Origin: Kluyvera intermedia
GTDB taxonomy: Bacteria > Pseudomonadota > Gammaproteobacteria > Enterobacterales > Enterobacteriaceae
Direction of reading: 5' to 3'
Assembly: GCF_034424175.1 (NCBI RefSeq)
Contig: NZ_CP139986.1
Span: 2,852,001 to 2,916,000 of the forward strand
DNA length: 64,000 bases
The notes beneath the pieces are model-generated. The model saw only the letters and a list, made by a program, of their open reading frames with translations, did not search any database and had not been told where the DNA came from. Positions within the stretch are counted from its first letter, which is position 1, and each line of letters begins with the position of its first letter. The position numbers and the translations under genes were made by a program. Shown here in pieces: positions 55,284-62,761 of the stretch.

Positions 55284-55398
55284 CCCTACCCCATCGTTCT
55301 ATTTTTGCAACAGTGAGTACCAATTTCGCTATCTACCGAAACATTAACCACAAATATAAGCTAATAAACATCAAAGCTCACTACGCAGGAGGAAACAA

Positions 55399-56265
55399 AT
55401 GAAACAGATTACGGGTGTTTATACCGCGCCACGTCCGCATTGGGTGGGCGATGGCTTCCCGGTTCGTTCGTTATTTTCTTATCAATCGCACGGTGAAAGC
55501 CTAAGCCCTTTCCTGCTGCTGGATTACGCCGGACCGCATCACTTCCCTGCGGACGGCGCAAAGCGCGGTGTGGGTGAACATCCCCATCGTGGATTTGAGA
55601 CCGTCACTATCGTCTACGCCGGTGAAGTGGAACATCGTGATTCTACCGGTAAAGGCGGCGTGATTGGCCCAGGCGACGTGCAGTGGATGACGGCGGGTGC
55701 GGGCATTCTCCATGAGGAGTTTCACTCGGCGGAATTTGCCCGTCGGGGCGGCGAGCTGAAGATGATCCAGCTTTGGGTCAATCTTCCAGCCAAAAACAAA
55801 ATGACCGCACCGGGTTACCAAAGCATTGAGGCGGCAGCCATTCCAACGGTACGTCTGCCCGAGAGCAACGGTTCGCAGCGGGTTATCGCAGGCCGTTATC
55901 AGGACGCAGTCGGCCCGGCGAGCACCTTCTCACCGCTGAACGTCTGGGATGTGCAGCTCGCACAGGACAACGAGTTTTCCTTTGAACAACCAGCGGGCTG
56001 GAGCACTGCGCTGGTAGTGCTGGAAGGCAGCGTGACGGTAAACGGTAGCGCAACGGCTCAGGAGGCGCAGCTCGTGGTGTTGAGCCAGCAGGGTCAACGC
56101 GTGCATCTGCATGCCAGCAGCGACGCCAAAGTACTGGTACTCGCCGGTGCGCCTATTGATGAACCGATTGTCGGCTACGGCCCTTTCGTGATGAACAGTA
56201 AAACTGAAATCGATGCAGCTATTCGCGATTTTAACTCCGGCCGTTTTGGTCAAATTGACGCTTAA
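55399..56265 (+). CDS. Pirin-family cupin protein
   Basis: 288 residues, bicupin pirin fold. Metal ligands are in the N-terminal cupin: GEHPHRGFETVT and the Glu/His of GVIGPGDVQWMTAGAGILHE. Some bacterial pirins are quercetin dioxygenases; others bind regulators or enzymes. The ATG follows AGGAGG at good spacing. The hydrolase gene follows after 13 bp, so these two form an operon. Confidence 0.92.
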   Translation: MKQITGVYTAPRPHWVGDGFPVRSLFSYQSHGESLSPFLLLDYAGPHHFPADGAKRGVGEHPHRGFETVTIVYAGEVEHRDSTGKGGVIGPGDVQWMTAGAGILHEEFHSAEFARRGGELKMIQLWVNLPAKNKMTAPGYQSIEAAAIPTVRLPESNGSQRVIAGRYQDAVGPASTFSPLNVWDVQLAQDNEFSFEQPAGWSTALVVLEGSVTVNGSATAQEAQLVVLSQQGQRVHLHASSDAKVLVLAGAPIDEPIVGYGPFVMNSKTEIDAAIRDFNSGRFGQIDA

Positions 56266-56278
56266 AGAGGTGAAGAAT

Positions 56279-56956
56279 ATGTCTACTCCCGCTAATTTCA
56301 ACGGTGCACGCCCGGTCATTAATGTCGACGACGCGGTGATGTTGCTCATCGATCACCAAAGCGGCCTGTTCCAGACCGTGGGTGATATGCCGATGCCTGA
56401 ACTGCGTGCTCGTGCCGCAGCGCTGGCAAAAATGGCAACGCTTGCCGGTTTACCGGTGATCACCACCGCATCGGTGCCACAAGGCCCGAACGGTCCGTTG
56501 ATCCCTGAGATCCACGCCAATGCACCGCATGCGCACTATATTGCACGTAAAGGCGAAATTAACGCCTGGGACAACCCGGAGTTTGTGGCTGCCGTGAAGG
56601 CAACCGGGCGTAAAACGTTAATTATTGCCGGGACGATCACCAGCGTGTGCATGGCATTTCCGGCGATTGCCGCCGTCGCTGATGGCTATAAAGTTTTCGC
56701 GGTGATAGATGCCTCCGGGACTTACAGCAAAATGGCTCAGGAGATTACGCTGGCGCGTGTAACGCAAGCAGGCGTGGTACCTATGGACACCGCCGCAGTC
56801 GCGTCTGAATTGCAGCGTACCTGGAATCGTCCGGACGCCGCGGAATGGGCCGAGGTGTACACCCACGTATTCCCGGCCTACCAGTTGTTGATTGAGAGCT
56901 ATGCTCGCGCCCAGGATGTGGTGAAGAATAACGAGCAGTTGGATTCCCAGCGATAA
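56279..56956 (+). CDS. Isochorismatase-like cysteine hydrolase (YcaC type)
   Basis: 225 residues from MSTPANFNGARPVINVDD. The triad can be seen: Asp in MLLIDHQSGLF, Lys in ARKGEINAWDN and Cys in TITSVCMAFPA, with the cis-peptide before VCM. This is the YcaC-like branch of isochorismatase hydrolases, whose substrate is unproven. It is cotranscribed with the pirin gene. In other bacteria pirin and isochorismatase-like genes pair in detoxification operons; the same is inferred here. Confidence 0.9.
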   Translation: MSTPANFNGARPVINVDDAVMLLIDHQSGLFQTVGDMPMPELRARAAALAKMATLAGLPVITTASVPQGPNGPLIPEIHANAPHAHYIARKGEINAWDNPEFVAAVKATGRKTLIIAGTITSVCMAFPAIAAVADGYKVFAVIDASGTYSKMAQEITLARVTQAGVVPMDTAAVASELQRTWNRPDAAEWAEVYTHVFPAYQLLIESYARAQDVVKNNEQLDSQR

Positions 56957-57101
56957 ATCACCCGCCCCGGTCATCAAGGCCGGGGCAGTGTTCATTGCTT
57001 AACCAAACAAGACGAAACGCATAAATTATGCTTGACCGTTTTAGCGCGACTCCCTATAGTAGCGCCCCGTTGCCCACCTAAGGTGAGCAGCGAGACAATA
57101 C

Positions 57102-57189
57102 GGTGAGGTGTCCGAGTGGCTGAAGGAGCACGCCTGGAAAGTGTGTATACGGCAACGTATCGAGGGTTCGAACCCCTCTCTCACCGCCA
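57102..57189 (+). tRNA. tRNA-Ser (GGA), copy 2
   Basis: 88 nt, identical in every base to 53266-53353, including CCA. E. coli K-12 has one tRNA-Ser(GGA) gene, serX, at this locus; the other, serW, is elsewhere. The sequence upstream (about 57040-57090) differs from that of copy 1, so it may have a different promoter. TTAGCGCGACTCCCTATAGTAGCG gives a good -10-like TATAGT. Confidence 0.97.
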
Positions 57190-57201
57190 CATTTAAGAAA
57201 G

Positions 57202-57230
57202 AGCTCGTACGCAAGTACGGGCTTTTTTTT
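57202..57230 (+). terminator. Terminator of tRNA-Ser copy 2
   Basis: Same AGCTCGTAC / GTACGGGCT stem as copy 1, followed by eight T. Confidence 0.92.
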
Positions 57231-57263
57231 CGTCTGTAGATCGCCAACATCCAGCCAATATTT

Positions 57264-57380
57264 CCCGGCGGCGCTTCGCTTGGCCTGGCTACATTCGTGC
57301 ATAGTTATAGATACGGTGAACACCTACACCCACTGTACACGAATGTATCCCAGCCAAGGCGTTTACGCCGCCCCCGGGAA
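57264..57380. repeat. BIME with an inner inverted repeat
   Basis: Two outer REP units (CCCGGCGGCGCTTCGCTTGG and its inverted partner ending GCCGCCCCCGGG). Between them a perfect 10-bp inverted pair TACATTCGTG / CACGAATGTA (57290-57299, 57338-57347) encloses a small GGTG-AA-CACC stem. It can fold as nested stems. It lies between tRNA copy 2 and the metN-like stop. Confidence 0.8.
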
Positions 57381-57390
57381 GGGCATCGCA

Positions 57391-58398
57391 CTAACCCGCC
57401 TGCACCGCAATCCTGTCTGCCACCCCCGCCGCTAGTCTCAACGTTTCCGCCGTTAGCGGCGTATCCACGCGGATTTTTAACTGCCCCACCACGCGTCCCT
57501 GAATAGGTTCACAGCTGCTATAAATCAACTGGCTACCGCTGCCCAACACGCGAGAAATCTCCCGTAAATCCGGCCGAATGCCATTCATACCATTAAAATG
57601 CAACGTGACAAACTGCTGCCCAACGGCCAACTGCTCACCGTATTCCGCGCGACCATGATGTAACGTCCCCAGCATCCCACGGGTTATCTCGTGCTGTGGA
57701 TCGCCAAACACACGCCAGACATCGCCTTGTTCAATCACCCGTCCGCTCTCCAGCACCGCCACCCGATCGCACAACGTCCGGATAACGTCCATTTCATGGG
57801 TGATGAGAATGATCGTCAGCCCCAATCGCTGGTTAATTTCTTTAAGCAGGCTCAACACCGCCAGCGTATTTTCCGGGTCGAGTGCAGAGGTTGCCTCATC
57901 ACACAGCAGAATCTCCGGCTGGGTGACCAACGCGCGGGCAATCCCGGCACGCTGTTTTTGTCCACCGGAGAGTTGTGATGGCCAGCTCTCTCGCAGCGAC
58001 TCAAGCCCTACCAGCCGTAAAATATCGTCCACCCGGCGTTGCCGTTCACCGCGAGGAATGCCCGCCATCCGCAGCGGCAGCGCCACGTTCTCGGCTACCG
58101 TTTTTGTCGACAGTAAATTAAAGTGCTGGAAGATCATCGCCACCCGACGGCGCAAATCCCGCAGTTGCCGACGCCCCCCACCGCTTATCGATGTGCCGTT
58201 AATGTGAATATCGCCACTGTCAGCACCCTCCAGACGGTTAAACAAGCGCAGCAGGGTTGATTTCCCGGCCCCACTACGGCCGATAATGCCGAAAATCTCC
58301 CCGCTCTGAATCTCCAGATTGATAGCCTTTAACGCCTGCACCCCGTTCGGATAGGCCTTGCTAATATCGCGAAGCTGGATATGAGAATGTTGCGTCAT
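57391..58398 (-). CDS. MetN-type ABC transporter ATPase
   Basis: 335 residues. Walker A GRSGAGKST, signature LSGGQKQRAGIARAL, Walker B ILLCDEATSALD and switch His in LITHEMDVI are all present. The C-terminal ~90 residues form a NIL/ACT-like sensor domain (QFVTLHFNGMNGIRPDLREI), typical of MetN, which senses methionine. It is last in the operon with SfnB-like, MetI-like and MetQ-like genes. It is not the canonical metNIQ locus (near rrnH in E. coli), so it is a second importer, probably for methionine or another organosulfur compound. Confidence 0.92.
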   Translation of the reverse strand: MTQHSHIQLRDISKAYPNGVQALKAINLEIQSGEIFGIIGRSGAGKSTLLRLFNRLEGADSGDIHINGTSISGGGRRQLRDLRRRVAMIFQHFNLLSTKTVAENVALPLRMAGIPRGERQRRVDDILRLVGLESLRESWPSQLSGGQKQRAGIARALVTQPEILLCDEATSALDPENTLAVLSLLKEINQRLGLTIILITHEMDVIRTLCDRVAVLESGRVIEQGDVWRVFGDPQHEITRGMLGTLHHGRAEYGEQLAVGQQFVTLHFNGMNGIRPDLREISRVLGSGSQLIYSSCEPIQGRVVGQLKIRVDTPLTAETLRLAAGVADRIAVQAG

Positions 58399-58409
58399 AC
58401 CGTACTCTC

Positions 58410-59184
58410 CTAAAACCCCGGGGCGATTTTTCCCTGATATCGTGTCAGGATGAACTGGCGTACCGCATCAGAATTCAGCGCTTTCGCCAGCTTTTGAATG
58501 CCTGGATCGTTAATGTTATCCGGCCTCGCTACCAGATATTCGACGTACAAACTCTTACCTTTTTCAACAATCAGCGCCTTGTCGGTATCTATTCCCGCTT
58601 CCAGCGCATAGTTGGCGAAAATAAACGACAGATCCACCTGGCTCACCGCGCGCGCTAACATTGCCCCTTCCAGCGGGCGAATCTTAAAGTGATGTGGATT
58701 CCCGGTAATATCCTTCTGGGTCGATTGCGGATCTTGCGGGTTTTTCAGCGTAATCAGCCCCGCCTCAGCCAGCAACACCAGCGCCCGTCCGGTATTCACC
58801 GGATCGTTTGGGATCGCAACGGTTGCTCCATCAGGCAGTTCTTTAAGACTTTTATATTTGGTCGAGTAAGCGCCGAACGGTTCGATATGCACCCCGACGA
58901 CCGGCACCAGATCGGTGTGGCGGGTCTTGTTATAATCATCCAGGAACGGGCGATACTGGTAATAGTTGGCATCGAGATTCTTTTCGGCCAGTTGCTGATT
59001 AGGCTGAATAAAATCGTTGAAGACCTTTATTTTGAGGTCGATCCCCCTCTTTTGCCAGTGTCGGTTTTACAAACTCGAGGATCTCAGCATGCGGAACCGG
59101 TGTCGCCCCCACGACGAGCGTTTCATTGGCAACAGCCGCGGCACTCAACAGTGCCAGTAACCCAGCAATTATGGTTTTTTTCAT
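58410..59184 (-). pseudogene. MetQ/NlpA-family substrate-binding protein, frameshifted
   Basis: The 5' part gives a signal peptide (MKKTIIAGLLALLSAAAVA) and NETLVVGATPVPHAEILEFV, then changes frame. Dropping one G from the G5 run (C5 at 59043-59047 on the plus strand) restores AKEGIDLKIKVFNDFIQPNQ. The frame then runs on through VPVVGVHIEPFGAYSTKYKS to the stop at 58410. The repaired protein would be about 257 residues with no other defect. So either a recent one-base mutation or a sequencing error has broken it. No lipobox is visible, so it would be a soluble periplasmic binding protein. Confidence 0.9.
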
Positions 59185-59194
59185 TATCGTATCC

Positions 59195-59866
59195 TTATTT
59201 ACGGCTCATTCGGCGCACCAGACGGTCACCGCTCATTTGTAAAATCTGTACCAGAGCAATAAGCAGTACCACCGTCACTGCCATCACATCGGTTTGAAAA
59301 CGCTGATAGCCAAAACGGATCGCCAGATCCCCTAGCCCACCGCCGCCAATCACGCCCGCCATCGAGGTGTAGTCCACCAGCACAATCGCCGTGACGGTCA
59401 CCGCCGCAATCAATCCTGAACGCGACTCCGGCAGTAAGGTGTACCAGATCAATTGCCAGGTGCTGCCGCCCATCGCCCAACTGGCCTCTACCAGCCCATG
59501 ATCGACTTCACGCAGCGATGTCTCCACCAGACGCGCAAAGAAAGGTGCGCAGCCCGCCACCAGCGGCGGGATCGTGCCCTCAACGCCCAGTGACGTACCG
59601 GTAATCAGCGTGGTAAGAGGGATCATCACAATCAACAAAATGATGAAAGGCAGCGAACGCATTACGTTAACCAACAGCGAAAGTACCCGATGCAGCAACG
59701 GCGCATACAGCAGGCGCGGCTGACCTGTCAGGTACAGAATGACGCCGAGCGGGAGTCCAATCAGCACCGTAAACCCCAGCGCCCAGCCCAACATGGTCAG
59801 GGTATCCCCTACCGCTTCCGCTACATCACCCCAGTCAATACCGGCAAGAAACGCGAACATACTCAC
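59195..59866 (-). CDS. MetI-type ABC transporter permease
   Basis: 223 residues (E. coli MetI 217) with five to six TM helices. The EAA loop, which contacts the ATPase, is in LVEASWAMGGSTWQLIWYTL-LPES. TMLGWALGFTVLIGLPLGVI is the N-terminal TM block. It starts 3 bp after the SfnB-like stop and ends 10 bp before the MetQ-like start, so one message is likely. Confidence 0.93.
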   Translation of the reverse strand: MSMFAFLAGIDWGDVAEAVGDTLTMLGWALGFTVLIGLPLGVILYLTGQPRLLYAPLLHRVLSLLVNVMRSLPFIILLIVMIPLTTLITGTSLGVEGTIPPLVAGCAPFFARLVETSLREVDHGLVEASWAMGGSTWQLIWYTLLPESRSGLIAAVTVTAIVLVDYTSMAGVIGGGGLGDLAIRFGYQRFQTDVMAVTVVLLIALVQILQMSGDRLVRRMSRK

Positions 59867-59869
59867 TCC

Positions 59870-61093
59870 TTAGTTCCAGTCGTGACGCGCGGGTGCTTTG
59901 CCGTTCAATACCCAGTTGCCCAGCAGGTGGTATTTCCAGCGCACCGGATCATGCAGGGTGTGAACCCGGCCATTACGCCAGTGACGATCGAAGTTATAGC
60001 GTGGATGCGTCGAGCGGGTTCCACCCAGTTCAAACAGCCGTGAGGCGGCTTCAAGCGCGGCTTCGGTGGTGAAAATTTTGGCGCGCGCGACGGCCAGGGA
60101 TGCCAGCGCTACGGTCTCTTCGGTCAGGTGATATTTATAACGATCCAGCACCTTTCCGGCCTGTTCTAATAACGCATCAGCGGCGGCAATTCGGCTATCG
60201 AGTACGCCAATTTGATGGATAGTGAGAGGATCATCCCCGGCTCGCTCCACGCCCGCATCAATCCACGGACGCGCAAACTGGTTCACGAAGCTGACGGTGT
60301 CATTCAGGGCTGCGCGAGCAATCCCCGCGTCTATTGCGGCAGTGGTCAACTGAGCAAAGGGCCCGGCGAGCGTCGGCGTATCATAGGATTTCCAGCTAGG
60401 GATCAGATTGAATGGCTCCACCAGCAGATTATCCACCAGCACCGTACCACTGGAGGTTGTGCGCTGTCCCAGGCAGACCCAGTCGTTCACCACCGTCAAC
60501 CCGGTCGCATGACGCGGGACAAACGCCAGTTGCGCCCGTCCCTCTTCGTCAAGCGCCAGCACGCCCAGCCAGTGCGCGTACAAAGAGCCGGTGCAGTAGC
60601 CTTTACGCCCATTAATCCGCAGACCCTCTGAGGTTTGTGTCAACCGGGTCTGGATATCCTGTACCGTCTTGCCGCCGGTTTCTGACAGCGCATTAGCAAA
60701 GCGATGACCGCTCAACGCCAGTTCAAAGAAGAAACGGCGCTGCTCGTCGCTGCCCTGCAAGCGGATATCTTCGAGCAGACAGTAGTGATTCTGCGGGATT
60801 TGCCCCAGCGCCGGGTCAGCCGCGGAAATGATCGCAATAACTGCTGCCAACGTAGCAGCCGAAACCTCTGCGCCGCCAAACTCATGCGGCACGGTTATTC
60901 CCCATAGGCCGCTGTTCGAGAAGGCATTTACCACCTCCGCAGGAACAACACCCGATAGATCGCGCTCCGATGCGCCCGGTTGCAGATAAGCGGCAATTTC
61001 ATGGGCAATGCTGAGGGCCTCTTCATCGCTGGTAATACGATAAGCATGGGGAGTGTGTTGGGTATAATCTGGCGTGTCCTGGGTCACTGGCAT
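59870..61093 (-). CDS. SfnB/DszC-family flavin-dependent acyl-CoA-dehydrogenase-like monooxygenase
   Basis: 407 residues, acyl-CoA dehydrogenase fold. The N-terminal helical domain is followed by NALSETGGKTVQDIQTRL and GRKGYCTGSLYAHW. The C-terminal four-helix domain contains ASRLFELGGTRSTHPRYNFD and the end RVHTLHDPVRWKYHLLGNW. This pattern is typical of SfnB, DszC and similar FMNH2-dependent enzymes, not of beta-oxidation dehydrogenases. SfnB proteins belong to organosulfur assimilation. Being first in an operon with a methionine-type importer supports a sulfur-scavenging role; the substrate is unknown. Confidence 0.85.
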   Translation of the reverse strand: MPVTQDTPDYTQHTPHAYRITSDEEALSIAHEIAAYLQPGASERDLSGVVPAEVVNAFSNSGLWGITVPHEFGGAEVSAATLAAVIAIISAADPALGQIPQNHYCLLEDIRLQGSDEQRRFFFELALSGHRFANALSETGGKTVQDIQTRLTQTSEGLRINGRKGYCTGSLYAHWLGVLALDEEGRAQLAFVPRHATGLTVVNDWVCLGQRTTSSGTVLVDNLLVEPFNLIPSWKSYDTPTLAGPFAQLTTAAIDAGIARAALNDTVSFVNQFARPWIDAGVERAGDDPLTIHQIGVLDSRIAAADALLEQAGKVLDRYKYHLTEETVALASLAVARAKIFTTEAALEAASRLFELGGTRSTHPRYNFDRHWRNGRVHTLHDPVRWKYHLLGNWVLNGKAPARHDWN

Positions 61094-61339
61094 AGCGTCA
61101 TCTCTTAGGTTTTATCAGTACGTCCAGACACAATCATCCGATTGATATTTATACATATCCATTTATGGGATTAATTATTGTGTCTTTACGCCGTTAGGTT
61201 ATATGTGTTGATAGCAAAGTCTATGCCAGGATGAGAGGTGATATCTTTCAATGAGTTATATTTATTGATGCGGGTGACGCGGTGTGAAATGCAACACGCT
61301 TTCGCTGAGGCTGTTGGATTTGCAACAGCCAGAAATAAC

Positions 61340-61361
61340 AAAGCCCGGTTTCCCGGGCTTT
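61340..61361 (-). terminator. Terminator after phoH
   Basis: AAAGCCCGG-TTT-CCCGGGCTTT stem 17 bp after the phoH stop. The tract on the minus strand is T-rich (TTTGTTATTTC). Confidence 0.75.
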
Positions 61362-61377
61362 GCAGAGGTGATAACGA

Positions 61378-62166
61378 TCAGTCGTAGGCTTTCAGCGTCC
61401 GCTGGCAAAGCGCCGAGCGGACGCAATCGTCTTTGGTGAAACGGACAATGCCTATCATTTCATCTTCTTCGAAACGGGCCATGGCATCACTGAGGCCAGA
61501 TTGAACGCCGCGAGGTAAATCACACTGGGTGATATCCCCGTTCACGATAACCGTGACGTTCTCCCCGAGGCGGGTTAAAAACATCTTCATTTGCGCGGCG
61601 GTGACATTCTGAGCCTCATCAAGAATGACCACGGCATTTTCAAATGTACGTCCGCGCATATAGGCGAACGGCGCGATCTCTACCTTACCGATTTCCGGAC
61701 GCAGGCAATATTGCATAAAGGAGGAGCCAAGCCGCTTCACCAGCACGTCATAGACGGGGCGGAAATACGGGGCGAACTTCTCCGAGATGTCGCCTGGCAG
61801 GAATCCCAAATCTTCATCAGCCTGAAGGACGGGACGCGTGACGATGATTTTATTCACATCCTTATGAATCAGCGCCTCGGCCGCTTTTGCGGCAGAAAGC
61901 CAGGTTTTGCCACAGCCCGCTTCGCCAGTCGCGAAGATCAGCTGCTTACTCTCGATAGCATTCAAATAATGGGCCTGAGCTTCATTGCGGGGGGCAATGG
62001 CAGAGCCGTCGCGACTGTCGCGAGCCATGCCAATAGCTTCCACACCACTCATATGCACAAGCGAGGTGACCGATTCTTCTTCACGTTGTTTGTGGCTGCG
62101 TGAATCCCGTCTGAGCACACGTTTTGCTTCGCGATGAGCTTTGATCACTGCTTTCTGTCTTCCCAT
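61378..62166 (-). CDS. phoH: Phosphate-starvation ATPase PhoH
   Basis: RNA-helicase-like P-loop ATPase induced by phosphate starvation; its cell role is unclear. It has 262 residues from MGRQKAVIKAHREAKRVLRR. Walker A is FATGEAGCGKTWLSA, Walker B VVILDEAQNVTAAQMK, and the sensor is IVNGDITQCDLPRG. The start codon follows AAGGTG. E. coli PhoH is annotated with about 92 extra N-terminal residues; here the matching upstream reading frame is out of phase (see the ORF at 62145-62444). Confidence 0.94.
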   Translation of the reverse strand: MGRQKAVIKAHREAKRVLRRDSRSHKQREEESVTSLVHMSGVEAIGMARDSRDGSAIAPRNEAQAHYLNAIESKQLIFATGEAGCGKTWLSAAKAAEALIHKDVNKIIVTRPVLQADEDLGFLPGDISEKFAPYFRPVYDVLVKRLGSSFMQYCLRPEIGKVEIAPFAYMRGRTFENAVVILDEAQNVTAAQMKMFLTRLGENVTVIVNGDITQCDLPRGVQSGLSDAMARFEEDEMIGIVRFTKDDCVRSALCQRTLKAYD

Positions 62167-62444
62167 GGATAGCACCTTGAGTTGTTGGTATACATCACAC
62201 GCGCTAATAACAGCGCGATTATGCGCACGAACGTCTGAGGTTTGGCTTCCTTGTAAGCCATAGCAATTGCCTGTCGAAATGAAGCCAATACGCGGCTACG
62301 CGCACCGCGCATGACATCGTTTACTTCAAGTTGAATTCTGCATGGGGGAAAAATTAAGGTGACGAAATCGCTGCCGGAGGAGAGGCCTCCGCGCTGGATG
62401 GTGCGGGTTTTGATGCTGCTAAGTCCAGTCAAGGACGCTACCAT
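62145..62444 (-). CDS. Upstream ORF overlapping the phoH start
   Basis: 99-codon frame on the minus strand (start MVASLTGLSSIKTRTIQRGG) that ends 22 bp inside phoH, in another frame. Its length before the phoH ATG (about 93 codons) matches the N-terminal extension annotated for E. coli PhoH. Segments such as FPPCRIQLEVNDVMRGARSR look protein-like. It could be a translated leader peptide coupled to phoH, a former N-terminal domain separated by a shift, or chance. A PHO box lies 127 bp upstream of its start. Confidence 0.4.
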   Translation of the reverse strand: MVASLTGLSSIKTRTIQRGGLSSGSDFVTLIFPPCRIQLEVNDVMRGARSRVLASFRQAIAMAYKEAKPQTFVRIIALLLARVMYTNNSRCYPWEDRKQ

Positions 62445-62570
62445 TCGCGATCTCCATAGTGAAACTGCATCACTGCCGGGAACTACCGCTCTACTTTATG
62501 TTTACATCATAAAACATAAATTATGCAACATAATATTTACATAATTATAACGATGGTCACTGAAGATAGC

Positions 62571-62590
62571 ATCTGACACTTATGTGACAG
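62571..62590 (-). promoter_or_regulatory. PHO box upstream of phoH
   Basis: On the minus strand, CTGTCACATAAGTGTCAGAT: two 7-bp half-sites near CTGTCA separated by an A/T-rich 4 bp. This agrees with the PhoB-binding consensus. It is 405 bp upstream of the phoH start codon and 127 bp upstream of the overlapping ORF. The 317-bp region 62445-62761 holds this site, A/T-rich promoter DNA and a BIME, and no gene. Confidence 0.8.
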
Positions 62591-62661
62591 TTTTATATCA
62601 ATCGGGGGAGAAATGAAAAAAAGTGCTGATTTTTGGCGATATTCTGAGTATGTGCAGATAA

Positions 62662-62758
62662 ACCCGGCGGCGCTGCGCTTGGCCGGGCTACCAATATGCA
62701 CTCGCCGGTATATAAATATGTACAAATGTAGCCCGGCCAAGCGCAGCGCCGCCGGGAA
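62662..62758. repeat. BIME downstream of efeB
   Basis: Two REP units in opposite orientation (CCCGGCGGCGCTGCGCTTGG... and ...TAGCCCGGCCAAGCGCAGCG) separated by 35 bp. It ends 3 bp before the efeB stop codon. Confidence 0.88.
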
Positions 62759-62761
62759 TGC

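Larger units (their letters stand above)
57094..57267. repeat. Direct repeat copy 2 (tRNA-Ser, terminator and trailing DNA)
   Basis: 174 bp, the partner of 53258-53433. It differs by one substitution and a two-base shorter T run. The upstream flank differs from copy 1, so the duplication boundary lies 8 bp before the tRNA. A BIME begins at its end. Confidence 0.95.
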
